Position numbers and translations under genes: made by a program. A stretch of DNA of 64,000 nt from Amborella trichopoda (Eukaryota; Streptophyta; Magnoliopsida; Amborellales; Amborellaceae): assembly GCF_000471905.2 (NCBI RefSeq), contig NW_006494931.1, positions 4,084,730-4,148,729 on the forward strand, written 5' to 3'. Of the stretch, positions 31,330 to 42,230 are shown piece after piece; position 1 is the stretch's first letter; the number at the start of each line of letters is the position of its first letter. The notes under the pieces were generated by a model. The model saw nothing but the letters and a program-made list of their open reading frames with translations, was not told where the DNA came from and made no database searches.

Positions 31330-34300
31330 TCAAAATCGATCAATTGCTTCATTGATCTTTCCCCTATACGTTGCAGCCAATGTTTTTGCCCATTCGATCT
31401 CGATCTTCAGCTCTGCTACCAGCCTTGCCTCTTACTTCATCAAGGTGATCACTTCTCCCAAAGAATGTTAGAGGGCCAAAGTGTTATAAAAAAGAAATTT
31501 ATCCTTCGCTTCCCAGTCCCCAGTCTCCTTCTCCAGCTTGTCAAGCTTCTGCACCAGCTCTAATATCTTCCCCCTCAAAGCCGTTACCTTGCGTTGGCGA
31601 GTGATGGCCCCCACATCAAGGCCTGACCTCTAGGATTCCGTGGCATCCAACTGCTACGATTGAATGTTTACCAATTCACGGTAGCGTAAAAGAGAAGACT
31701 TCAAAGGGGACAACCGCGAGCTTTCCAGTCACTGCATAGTTGCTTCTTCTCATATGGCCTTCACCCTACAACTCATTGACAACGCTGTTAAAATAAGGAC
31801 TTTGGGCGCATTTCCTAACGCAATCCCCCTCAACTATTGGATTGCCGCTCCAAGCTCTTCAAAGGAGCTCCTTCAGTTTCTGGAGGCCTGTCTAAAGCAT
31901 CACGAAAATAATTCCTGGCAGCCCATTGAAAGAAGGCCTGAACAATATAGCAGGAGCAACCATAACAGGAGGACCCCCAGCTACAGCCAAGGTCTCAAGG
32001 TCCTTAGATTCAAGAGCAACCTTATGCTGCTCTGGTACCTCGACGATGGCTTTCTCGCTTTAGCCCCCAATCATGACCATGTCAAGCTCGATCCTTTTAT
32101 GCCTAGGCACCGCCGCCTCGTCCTCTCCAAGCATCACAACCGCAGCCAGGGCAAGGCTAGCCTCCTCGCTTGGAGCCATTACCTTAGTCTCAAGTTGCAC
32201 CTCGGTAGTCTCCTTGCTTGGGGCAACGACCTCTCCCTATGTCCCCTCTTCTCGAATCGTCTCCACCTCGGGAGGTTCGACACCCTTTCCCTCTCCTTCT
32301 TCACCCTTGTCTTCCGTGGGTATCATTTCAAGAACAGGCTCTCCCACGGTGCCTGCCTCCTCTATAGTCATGAGTGTTGCCTCAAGGCACGACAAGATTG
32401 ATCCCTCAGGGCATCCTACTTCTCCAAACCCTGTAGATCTATCGCTCGAGGTAGCCGTCTCCTGCTGCTCGGATGGCCCCTCTTCATCTCTTGGGGGTTC
32501 ATCCTCTTTTATTATCATGACCTCTACCAAGGTTTCTCTTTCCTCGGCAGGCCCGACGATTGTTAGAATTCTAGAGGCCCTCACTTCCTCCACCGCCTTG
32601 TTAGGGCCAGCCTCATCAGGACTAGCCTCATCAGCCTTGATCACTTCCATCGAGACTGATCCCTCCCCTTCAGCCACAATCGGGGTAGTAGGCTCTAAGG
32701 CACTGGCTTGAACCTCTAAAGGGCTAAGAGAAATCTCAGGTGAAGGAGAAGACGAAGCCGCAAGAGCAGAAGGTGACGGGGAAATGGTAGGAGATGCACA
32801 GGAGGTCGAGGAACCGTCTCCTGGCTCGCGAACCATGGGGACCTTACACCCTTTGTGCCCCGAGGCCTTAGTTGCCTTCCGGGCTGGGGCATAAGGAGTC
32901 GCTGGGATAGTATGCTTTTTCTCCTTTCTTTTTACTGGCTCGAGTGCAGCAGCTTGCTTTTTATTCTTTTCCGGCTTGAGTGCAACGGCTTGCTTTTTCT
33001 TCTTCGTCGTCGGCTCGGGCGAAGCAACCTGTTTTTTCTTCTTCCCTTTCACTGGCTCGAGTGCAGCAGCCCCTTCTCTTCTTCCCTTTCGTATGCTCAG
33101 ATGCAGTGCCCTTCAAGGTGCCAGACTTGAAAGAACTGGCGGCTAAACTTGCTTTGAGTGCCACTCCCTATAAGCTTGTTCAAATCTTGGACCAGACGTC
33201 CCTCATGCCCATGGACTTTTGGACCTTCCTTCCATTTGAAGATAGCAGAGAGGTGGTAAAGAATACTCTCTATCTCCTTCTCCATGTTGAGAAACCTCAG
33301 TAAGGACTCGTCCATGATAGTCTGGCGAGGCTGCCCAACCACACACTAGTCATGCGGGAAGACCAAGGTAAAATCTCCCCTAAGGGAGGGGTCATTGCCA
33401 TCTTTTGCTGCCTGGTATTTTGGCTCCAGCGACTGCCGTCCCCTTTCCAAGGGTGTTTCACGTCCCAATACCCCTTGTTTGTGATCCTCCACCAGTGCTC
33501 GTGGGCCTTGGTGGCTCGTACCTTCTTGCCAAAATGGGGCAGCACATACTTATTGACCTTGGTGGTCTCCAAGCGTGTGGCCCACGTGGTGCGAATGTGC
33601 GTTGGGAGCCAAATCTCCCTGAGGGTCCCCAACTCATCCTTTTTCCAGCAGGCTGCGCTGCTATGCCACTTCTTAAAGAGTATGGATAATGGGCACCCCT
33701 GATCCAGCCCATGTTGCCAGGCTAACAGATGAGAAAAGTAGCCCTCAAGCTTCGCGCCATGAATAGTGCGATAGGCAAGAACTCTGCCTCTCACAATCAA
33801 CATAAACATCAATTCGTTTGGGCTGGTGAAGTGACCATCTAGATGGTGGCCCAGCTCATCCACATACGCGCGATCTGTGAGACCTCCAATTGGGAATGCC
33901 ACCCGGGTCATGTGGAGGTGGTCATTGAAGAACAAGCTACGTGCATGGCCAGGGGTATGGAAAACTGCCCTCTATCAGGCAATCTTCAGCAAAAATGGGC
34001 ACATGCTGTCCTTCAGCTCTCGGGTTCTGAGATATGTATCTGGTAAATAAGCCCCAAGCCAGCCATACACGTAGTGGACTGGGAAAGCCCTCGCCGTCTT
34101 CTATGTCGTTCCCTCCTTCCTCTCCTTTATACGGTCTTCCCCTGGAAATGGCTCCCAGGCCATGATAAATACTGCACAGAATAGGCTGTGCTAGTGCGTA
34201 CTCCTTCCCCTGTTCCTTATCACAGGCCACATAGAATGTGCCTGGAAGAGTGACGTCTGCCCCTCCTGGCAGGGAAAATTTTCATGAGAAGAGCACTAAG

Positions 34301-35205
34301 TTGTCTGTCAGGAAGATGTGCTCATTCTCCTTTCACAAAACGAAAATGAGCAGAGTGTCCTTATCTTCTTTTCTCAACAACGGACCAACTTCATCTGTAC
34401 AACTGTTGTAGAAGAACCTCACCCATTTTCTAAAAGTGACTCGCCCACTTTTGGGCTCATCATAGAGTCGCTGGTAGATCACAAACAATTCTTGAAGCCC
34501 AGCCGGCAGGTCTTCTTTACCTATCTTCTCCCGCCCAAAAATGGCTGAGTTTGGAGGAATAAACTTGTCATACATGGCGCTCAGGAGTGGCATCCCACCA
34601 ACGAAGTGCAGGTCCATCAGCGAAATCCCTGCCTCTGTGTGACCAAGTAGCCATGAGTTGCTAACATGGCTCCAAGTCTCCAACAACGCTTTGATCGTGT
34701 TTGAGCAACAGTCATAGTAGCCTGCTGAGCACTGAAGGGAGGTTGACAAAAAGGCATGTCTCAAAGTATCCCTAAAACGCCACAGTACTTTCATGGTCCA
34801 TGAGGAGTACCCTTTTAGGTACTGGTTTTTCCCTTGTACCCGTAGGCCAGAAGATGACCATTTCATGCCCAGGGTTTCCACCATCCGCTTGCCTAGAGTT
34901 GGCAAGCTTGCAATAGAGGCTATGTTGCAGTGCAAGCAATTTAGAGGGCCTGTCCCCTCCTCTATACTCACATTTTCATCATTGTGTTCCCCCGTCACTA
35001 GCTGATGTCTTCCCTCGTCACCAGCTGATGTCTTCCCTCGTCACCAGCTGAATGGGGGCGCACACAAAGGTGATGCTCAAAGGCCACCTTGGTTCACGCA
35101 AGGCTTCAATGAGCCATATTGGCTCACCTCTTACCAAGATCTCACCGGTGAATGCATCAGTACCAAGCTCCCCTTCTCGTGGGAGGTTCTTCACGTCTGG
35201 AATGG
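31330..35205 (-). pseudogene. PMD gene of element B, antisense and frame-broken
   Basis: Homologous along its length to the element A PMD gene. The pieces, on the minus strand, are: N-terminus KNLPREGELGT at about 35195; 34998-34333 (KALLETWSHVSNSWLLGHTE, HFVGGMPL); 34290-34120 (FSLPGGAD, QPILCSIYHGLGAISRG); 33935-33297 (AFPIGGLTDRAYVDELG); the 33342-33097 linker; 33052-32237, Lys-rich then Glu/Ser-rich; and a coiled-coil-like tail at about 31570-31330. At least three frameshifts and several stops, and no ATG at the position of the A start. A 23-bp tandem duplication disrupts 34998-35050. Confidence 0.8.
34985..35055. repeat. Short tandem duplication inside the element B PMD gene
   Basis: GTCACCAGCTGATGTCTTCC is repeated about three times with a 23-bp period. 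It interrupts the PMD N-terminal reading frame. Confidence 0.85.
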
Positions 35206-35239
35206 TCCCCCGAAGACTCGACCTTTAGAACAAAAACAA

Positions 35240-35360
35240 AGGACGCTAGGTCACCAGGGTAGGACTATCGCCGTCTACCCACTGAGATTCTATCGCCGTC
35301 TGCCACTAAAAGGGGATCGCCGCCTCGCAATCAACCGAGGGCTATCGTCATCCCACGACC
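35240..35360. repeat. 25-26-bp repeats in the PMD leader of element B
   Basis: CTATCGCCGTCTACCCACTG, CTATCGCCGTCTGCCACTA, ATCGCCGCCTCGCAATC and CTATCGTCATCCCACGAC follow each other at 25-26 bp. This is directly upstream of the PMD ORF on the minus strand, the same place as 10770-11110 in element A. Confidence 0.75.
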
Positions 35361-36079
35361 AAGACGTATTAATGCCTCACACTAGCTGTCAGCACATGTC
35401 GCACGTGCGTCCCTTGAAATCTGGGCAGGCCCCCTGACACTTGCGGCACAACCTGTCACCGTGCATGCGAAGGACGATGGTTTGCCGTCCCACGACCCTT
35501 CGTCTCTTCGACCGTTACGGCCCCCCAACCCTTCAGGTTTCCACCGGCATATCCCCTCCTCACCAGGAATCCACCCCCATCAACCGGGAAACACCTTCCC
35601 CTCCTTCCACTCACTGCCAGAGTTAGCAGAAAACCACTGGAATGCCCTGAAGGATTCCCTGAGACCCTATGGATCTCCCTTCTCCCTGCTCTTCCCACTT
35701 CAACGAGTTCACCACAAACTCCCTAAAATTCCATTGAGTTCCCAACGAGCCCATTACTGTTCTCCCTTCTTCTTCTTCGATAACCAGAGGACCTATAGAG
35801 CCCTCTAAACTGGCTGCAATCTCCCCTTCAGTAGCAAAACGATCAAAGAAGCATTCAAACCTCGGCAGGGCACCTCTGCAAATCCTGTGAAGGCCTTGAG
35901 AAGCCTTGTTCCTTGCTCAGAAAGCCTTGGCACTTCCCGAAAAGGTTCGCAATCACGACATGAAGCTTCACAACCTCTTGAAGCTCGTTAGAAAATCTCA
36001 TAACTGCCTGTCTCTGCAAATTTTGGTCTGGAAGTTCTCGCCAAAAGCTTTGGCCCTCCCTCTCTAAAAACCCTTATAT

Positions 36080-36130
36080 TGTTTTACCCTTTAGTAAAAC
36101 AGTAAAGTGGGGTTTTTCCCCCTTTTATAC
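36080..36130 (-). promoter_or_regulatory. Predicted antisense promoter for the element B PMD gene
   Basis: On the minus strand TATAAAAG (36129-36122) is followed by GGGGGAAAAACCCC and a TTTACTGTTTTACTAAAGGG leader. This matches the element A promoter in order and in distance (about 0.9 kb) to the PMD reading frame. The intervening leader (36080-35370) has no domain. Confidence 0.55.
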
Positions 36131-36194
36131 CCAGTAGTGCTGTAAACTGCCCTCGATAAAGATGAAATGACGCTCTAGTCCCCAGTTCTTGGCA

Positions 36195-36450
36195 ACAATA
36201 AGACCAGGTCGCAGCAGGTCAAGCCCGAGATCCGAGAAGGCTATCGTCGTGCCCTTCACCCAAAGGGTTATCACCACACGCCTTCGTCAAGGGCCATCAT
36301 CATGCGCCTTCGTCAAGGGCCATCGCCACGCGCCCTCATCAAAGGGTCTTCACCGCTTGCCTTGGTCAAGGGCCATCGTTGTGCACCTCATTGAAAGAAT
36401 AATCGCCACCCGTTTTGTTAAGGGCCACTGCCGCGCGCTTGACCAAGGGG
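36195..36450. repeat. 26-bp minisatellite upstream of the element B PMD promoter
   Basis: Units such as CCTTCGTCAAGGGCCATCGC, each extended by CACGCG, repeat about nine times at 26-27 bp. Confidence 0.85.
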
Positions 36451-36619
36451 CCTAATACAGCGTGCGCCATCCAACACTTAGTGGCACACGCATGTCATGG
36501 CACTCTCAGTTGAACCATCATCCTGTACTCTCAGGAAGTTCATCCCCTGCACCATAGCCTCACTCCTTGGGGAGTCCAGCCTATGGTGACAGCTCTATTC
36601 CCCATGGACTCAAATTCCC

Positions 36620-37150
36620 TTACCATGCCACGGTCCAATGCATGACCCTAAATTGCACGGTTCGAACTATATGACCTTAAACTGTAACGAAGGTCTAGTT
36701 GCACGACCTTAAACTGCATAGTCCTTGTCCATGACTCAAAATTGTACGACCATGGTCCATGCTGCATGACCTCAAACTGCACAACCATGTTCCAAACTAT
36801 ATGACCTTAAACTATAGTGGTGGTCTAGTTGTACGACCTTAAACTGCATAGTCCTTGTCGCACGACTCAAAATTGTACGACCACAGTTGGAACTATATGA
36901 CCTTATACTGTAGCGAAGGTCTAGCTGCATGACCTTAAACTGCATAGTCCTTGTCTCATGACTCAAAACTGTACGACCACGGTCCATACTGCATGACCTT
37001 AAACTGCACAGCCATAGTCCAAACTATACGACCTTAAAATGTAGCGAAGTTCTAGTTGCACGACGTTAAATTGCATGGTCCTAGCCGCATGACTTTAAAC
37101 TGCATAGCCATGGTCCAAGCTACAAGACCCTAAAACTGTAACGCATGGCA
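36620..37150. repeat. About 30-bp minisatellite with higher-order structure
   Basis: Units like GCATGACCTTAAACTGCATA with GTCCTTGTC repeat about seventeen times. Groups of about five units form a longer repeat of roughly 150 bp, recognisable by CAAACTATATGACC and CTCAAAA-TGTACGACCA. Confidence 0.85.
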
Positions 37151-37189
37151 CGACAAAGGGTCCATACGTACAACTCCAATCGAGAGATA

Positions 37190-37600
37190 GAACACCTCCT
37201 CGCTGAAAGGGTATTTCATCAACATCCCCAGTGGAGTTAGATGTGTGCAAGAGTCATACCTACCCCTTTAACCCCTAATGGGTTTGTTTCACACCAACAT
37301 CCTAGTAAGAGTCACATCTTATGATGAACTATTATCCCTAGGGAATTTAGGGCCCTTCTTATCCTCTCAACCCTCAAGACGTTCATCTGTGCTCTGGCCT
37401 GCTATCCTCAGCAGAGTCACATGCATGTCATTGCTCATTATCCCCAAGAGGTCACACTAGACCTCCTAATCCCCGGTGAAGTCACATCCATCTACAACTC
37501 CTCGAGTGCCGCCATCTTTATCTGGAACTCTCACTTGTGTGTAGCCTTAATTATCTCTATCCCTAGGGAGTCAGATTGCTATCCACAACCCATCCCCCAT
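37190..37600. repeat. Degenerate ATCCCC-GTGGAGTCACAT repeats in element B
   Basis: Variants such as ATCCCCAGTGGAGTTAGA, ATCCCTAGGGAATTTAGG, ATCCTCAGCAGAGTCACAT, ATCCCCGGTGAAGTCACAT and ATCCCTAGGGAGTCAGA recur at 40-70 bp. They are the reverse-complement counterpart of 9230-9560 in element A. Confidence 0.65.
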
Positions 37601-37619
37601 GTGGCTTTACCTACGTGAT

Positions 37620-38500
37620 GACCCACACATTGGTCCGTACTGCATGACCTTAAACTGCACAGCCCTGGTCCATGCTGCATGACCTTAAACTGCATAGCCG
37701 TGGTCCAAATTATATGACATTAAACTGTAGCAGAGGTCTCATTGCACAACCTTAAACTATATGGTTTATGCTACATGACCTTAAACTGCATAGCCATGGT
37801 CCACACTATATGACCCTAAACTGTAGCGGAGGTCTCATTACACGACCTTAAACGGCATGGTCCTAGATGCACGACTTTAAAATTGCATAACCACGATCCA
37901 GCTCTATGACCCTAAACTATAGTGTACGTCCTGACCGCATGATGTTGAACTACTTTACCCAGGTCTAGGAGGCATGACCTTAAAGATGCCCCCACATATG
38001 TGCACACACCTTTTACATAAATGTTCGCACAGGTCTTCCCTAACCAACCCGTTTGTGTGGTCATATCACCTCTATTTCCTCCCCAGTGAGCTTACATACA
38101 TGCACACACCCTTTACGGGCAGCTTCATGCACCCCTTCCTCAGTCGGCCCATTCGTCTGCGTGCACCACCTTCACCATCATTACCATCTTTTCCACCAGT
38201 GAGTCTTACCCATGCTCACCAAATGGCGAACCCTTCTGTGAGCCATACTCGCTGTCAGCTAGTGGGTCACCATTGTTCACCTACCATCCATCCATCATCA
38301 ACTCTTCACAAGGCAACTTCATGCCATCTTCCCATGTGAGTCAAAGTCATCACTAAGCTAACTCTATGGCCTCCGCAAACTGCCATTCACCACCACTACG
38401 GTCCAGTTGTATGACCCTGAACTATGGTGTACGTCCTTGCCGTATGACGTTAAAAGGCTTCGCATAAGTCTCAAAGGCACGACTCTAAATATGCTTTCAC
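37620..38500. repeat. Second and third blocks of the GACCTTAAACTGCATAG minisatellite
   Basis: 37630-37985 resumes the array of 36620-37150, and 38395-38490 holds more diverged units. The interval 37990-38390 is unrelated, with CATGCACACACC-type short repeats and no gene. Confidence 0.8.
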
Positions 38501-38720
38501 ATGAAAAAAAAACAGGCATGGTGTACACCTGACAAGGAAACACCATGAGTAAAAATGACGGATGGGCATGGTCATGAAACCATGAGTAAGAGAGTTATGT
38601 GGAAAACAAAATCCAGGCATGGTGAAAACCTCAAAAGGGCATCGTGAGTAAAAACGGATGAAAAGGGTGAATATGACCAAAGGTCATGGGTAAAAGAGCC
38701 CAGAAACAGCAGAAGTTGAT
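38500..38720. repeat. Irregular CATGAGTAAAAA / GGCATGGTGAAAACC repeats
   Basis: CATGAGTAAAAATGACGGATGGGCATGG and later variants recur every 40-60 bases. Minus-strand frames here are by-products of the repeats. Confidence 0.6.
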
Positions 38721-38879
38721 GAAAACCGTCTTCACGGCGCCACTTCCCTTGTTCAAGTGAAAACCCACAAAAGGGCGCTTGGACCGACAAGATAGGCTGA
38801 TGCATGACCACCGCCTCAGCAGACATTCAATCTCCAAATAGTGGCAATCCTGGCTAATGAGACCCGCCTAAAATCCTTA

Positions 38880-39270
38880 TAAGCCAGCATCCAATCGTAA
38901 CACCACATGGCTCATCAGGGGATGAGAGCTGCATAAGATCGCCCACATTTCAACATGGCTCATCAAGGAGTGCGAGCCGCATAAGATCTCCCAACCATCA
39001 TGGCTCATCAGGGGGTGAGAACTGCATAAGATCCCCCATGTTTCAACATGGCTCATAAGGGAGTGAGAGCTGCATAAGATCTCCCAATAATCATGGCTCA
39101 TCAAGGGGTGAGTGTCACATAAGATCCCCCACGTTTCAACATGGCTCATCAGGGAGTGAGAGCCGCATAAGATCTCCCAACAATCATGGCTCATCAGGGG
39201 GTGAGAGCTGCATAAGATCTCCCACGCTTCAATATGGCTCATCAGGGAGTGAGAGCCGCATAAGATCTTC
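38880..39270. repeat. 46-47-bp tandem array, eight copies in alternating pairs
   Basis: CATGGCTCATCAGGG-GTGAGAGC-GCATAAGATC-CCCA occurs eight times. Copies alternate between a CACGTTTCAA and an ACAATCATGG version, so the true unit is a dimer of about 93 bp. Because 93 is divisible by three, the minus strand stays open for 121 codons (39242-38877). Confidence 0.9.
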
Positions 39271-39680
39271 TCAGTTCAACAACAACATGATCCTTGAGGG
39301 TGAGGACAATGACTAAAAGATCCCTCTGGAAATGCTAAGGACCATCACGAAGGCAAGAAACTGACGAAGCCAAGGTCTAATCTGCCACAGGCTTCAGGGT
39401 ATGCCTCACCAAAACCCCCCAGCCTACGTGGGACAAAAATTTCGGGAGGGGTCAGAAGCCCTCGACTGGACCCCATTAGACGGGACCTACAGAGATACCC
39501 TGAGCATCAACAACAAACTTGGTGTAGCAGTCAACGATGCTGACCAAAAGTTCATGGCATTTGGCCTCCAGAAAAGGCCTAGTAGTCCCTTGAGGGTGAG
39601 GACTTCGACAAGATCCCTCAAAGTTCTCGAATGATTGCACTTCTCCATTCTCTCGAAGCACAACATTCGGCGGGGCATGC
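39271..39680. other. Element B sequence before LTR2
   Basis: A minus-strand frame at 39721-39476 (containing IVDCYTKFVVDAQGI) is open but I do not recognise it. The region should contain the polypurine tract; CGGCGGGG precedes LTR2 but is not purine-only. Confidence 0.4.
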
Positions 39681-40030
39681 TGTTGGAAGGTATTTTTCAT
39701 CAACATGGGGCCCCCGCTCAATAAAGCCTAGCAAACAATGGAAATTTTGGTAGTCTCAAAATAACCCTGGAGTAGGCTAAGATCTTCATAAAGGTCTCTC
39801 AAAAGTCTCTTGCCAAGTTTCATCATAGTCCGACATGTCTAAGGCAATGCAGACTGAGAAACAATTCTAGTAGAATCGACCTCTAGCACCCTGAAACAGC
39901 CCTATAACTAGAGTTATATTTTTGGTGTCTCAAATCATTGTGGAACTATCACCATTGGATTCGGCACGGTTGAAATTCCCCCAGGGGTCAAATTTCAGCC
40001 CAAACAGATACTCCAGGAAGAAGTTATAGG
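39681..40030 (+). repeat. Element B 3' LTR, left part
   Basis: Starts TGTTGGAAGGTATTTTTC and matches 22624-22966 (GGGGCCCCCGCTCAATAAAG, CACCATTGGAT-CGGCACGG). It is cut by element C after AGTTATAGG; the match continues at 48930. Confidence 0.9.
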
Positions 40031-40570
40031 CATGTAGACACCCCATTTTAAATATTACAAATTCAGTGGTTTCCTGAACCCTTAGGATCACACTTGACCT
40101 AGTAAAACCATTTTAAGTATGTGTAGTTTATGTGAGTATATCCTCTCCAGCGGATTTTGACCCTTATAAACCCTCTTTTCGTGGTCATTTGGAAGGAGGG
40201 AGACAAAGACCAAACCCTAGGAGAGAGCAGATAGAGATAAAAAATCTGAGAGACCAGAACCCTAGGGAAGAGAATAAATAAAAATCAGAAAGAGAAAAAA
40301 AAATAGAGAGAGTTACACGAGAGAAGAGAAAACCCTAGAAACTGCTTCAAGAACCGGAGCTTCCTGAGAGAAAACTTAGACCTAAGGCACAACACCCTAG
40401 AGACTTATGGTGAATATCCGACTCAAAGGGAAAAAAGAGGACAAGTTATGATACGGTCGAGCCCCAGAAGGCTTGGGAGTCCCGGGCCATCCAGCCTGGT
40501 TCGGTATTGTTTCTTACTCTTTTATTATTTATTTTCGGCTTTTATTTCATTTCAATTAGATTAGATTAAA
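40031..40570 (+). repeat. Element C 5' LTR (recognised part)
   Basis: Starts near TGTAGACACCCCATTTTAAA and contains a GACCCTTATAAACCC promoter-like TATAAA (about 40170) that is also present in the 3' copy (about 48275). Beyond 40570 the two copies no longer align clearly, so the true LTR end is unresolved. Confidence 0.75.
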
Positions 40571-42230
40571 TTCAAAAAAAGAAAGAGAAAAAAAAAAATC
40601 TCTTTCCATAGGAAAGAGAAAAAAAAAAACTCTTTCCATAGGAAAATCTCATTTTATTTCTTTCTCATAACATTTTCTTTTTTTTTTCGTTTATCTGCTT
40701 TTCAGTCAAAAAAAAAAAAAAAAGCAAAAGAACATTTTGGGATTTTTAAAACGCATTTCTTTTCCGTTTTGGGAATGGGTTCATAGTATGCACCACTATC
40801 ACCATTCCCACTTTCATTTAATCTCTTCTCTAGATTTATTTATTTGTTTGTTTATTTATTTATTTTATTTATTCGTGTGGATTTCTTTGTTGTGACATCA
40901 TCATCTTCTCTGTCCAAAAGAAATCCATACTCTTTGTTGCTTATGATTTGGATGGATAGAGCCTGTGCATTTTTTTTACATATATTACTTTTTGGTGCTT
41001 ATGATATGGCTAGATTATTTTTGCGGTTGCTTTCTGTTGCTTACAATTTGGTTAGTTAAGTTGTGTTCGCATTCAAATTTCCTATCTCTTGCTGAGAATT
41101 ATTTCGTTAAAAAGAGAAGAAAAATCATCTTTCCATTCTTTGGAGTTGATTTTTGTAAATGGTTACCAATTTTAATCTTCTTTGATATTAATGAGATTTT
41201 GTTACCAATTTTAATCTTGTTTGATATTCATGGGACAATTTTTCATATCAATAGTGCGTGACTTCATATTAAGTAGGAGGAGGTGTATGAGTTATTAAAA
41301 TAACAATTAATCTCTTGAGATAAATTTATGGAAGATTTAGATGGAGATGGATAAAGAAGGGAGATTGAGAGAAAAAAAAAGAGAAGAAATAGGGAAAGGA
41401 GATTGAGAGAAAGACCTTGGGAGGGAGATCGAGAGAAAACAAGCAAAAAAAAAAAAATGGAAAGAAGTTTGAGAAAAAACAAGGAGAAGAAATAGGGAAA
41501 GGAGATTGAGAGAAAGTAGGGAAAAAAGATATAATGAAAAAAAAAAAAAAGGAATCACGAGAGAGAGAAAGTTTTTTTTTTAAGCAACTTGTTTTGCAAA
41601 AAATCAAAAAAACTTAATTAAAGCTTTTCTCATTTCTAAAAAAAGAAAATTTGCTTTGCAAGAAAAAAAAAAATCTGAAAGCTTATTTGGTTTAAAAAAA
41701 AAAGAAACTCTTTTGCTAAAATTTACTTTTCTTTTAAGCCACTTTCTTTTTTAAAAAAAAAATAAAAAATCTTTTAAGGGAACTTGATAAAGAAAAAAAA
41801 CCTTTAAAGTCCTTTCTCATTTTCAAAAATAAAATTTTATTAAGATGAAACTTTTTTTTTGGAAGCCTTTTTGTTTCAAAAAAAAATAATCATTTTAATG
41901 AAAAATTGTTGTCTTTTTTAAGGTCATTCTATCTCAAGTATTTGAGGCCATCTTTCTTATCCACAGAAAAAAAAAAAAAGGGGGGCATCTTTAGCTATTT
42001 TTATTTTAAAATAAAAAAATTTTCATAAAAAAAAAAATCAGCAAATTTTTTTGGCATCCTTGTCTAATTATTTTTAAAAGGCAGTCTTACTGCTTTTTTT
42101 TCTTTTTTCTTTTTTTTTTTAAAAAAAAAAAAATTGTCAAAAAAAAAAAATCTCTTTCATTTCTTTACTTGTAATTCAATATTTGATGCTTCTCTCTATT
42201 CATTAAAACAATAACAATAATAATTTAGGG
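40571..42230. repeat. Homopolymer-rich A/T tract region of element C
   Basis: Long poly-A and poly-T runs and GAGA-rich stretches (for example 41330-41560) with no coding signal. A small duplication of ACCAATTTTAATCTT-TTTGATATT occurs at about 41164 and 41206. Runs of identical bases here are prone to length errors. Confidence 0.7.

Noticed and set aside
31754..33303. Plus-strand frames of 215 and 212 codons over the element B PMD region
   Set aside because: They lack domains and are antisense to the Lys/Glu/Ser-rich PMD extension, whose low-complexity composition leaves the opposite strand open.
36620..37150. CRISPR-like array
   Set aside because: Units are about 30 bp but contiguous, with no unique spacers, in a plant genome without cas genes; it is a minisatellite.
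38877..39242. 121-codon minus-strand frame with repeated Trp/Cys/His/Met motif as a repeat protein or zinc-binding protein
   Set aside because: It is a by-product of the 46-47-bp tandem array whose dimer length is divisible by three; no start context, no homologue, and nearby frames are equally arbitrary. Kept only as a low-interest finding.
39476..39721. Minus-strand frame containing IVDCYTKFVVDAQGI as part of a known retrotransposon protein
   Set aside because: It vaguely suggests a conserved protein, but I cannot match it to a family, and it crosses the start of LTR2.
41264..41607. Ser/Phe-rich minus-strand frames as small membrane proteins
   Set aside because: They come from GAGA- and poly-A-rich low-complexity DNA within element C.
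40571..42200. Poly-A-rich tail of a LINE insertion
   Set aside because: There are many separate A and T runs in both orientations, no ORF2-like sequence and no target duplication; it is better taken as low-complexity element C sequence.
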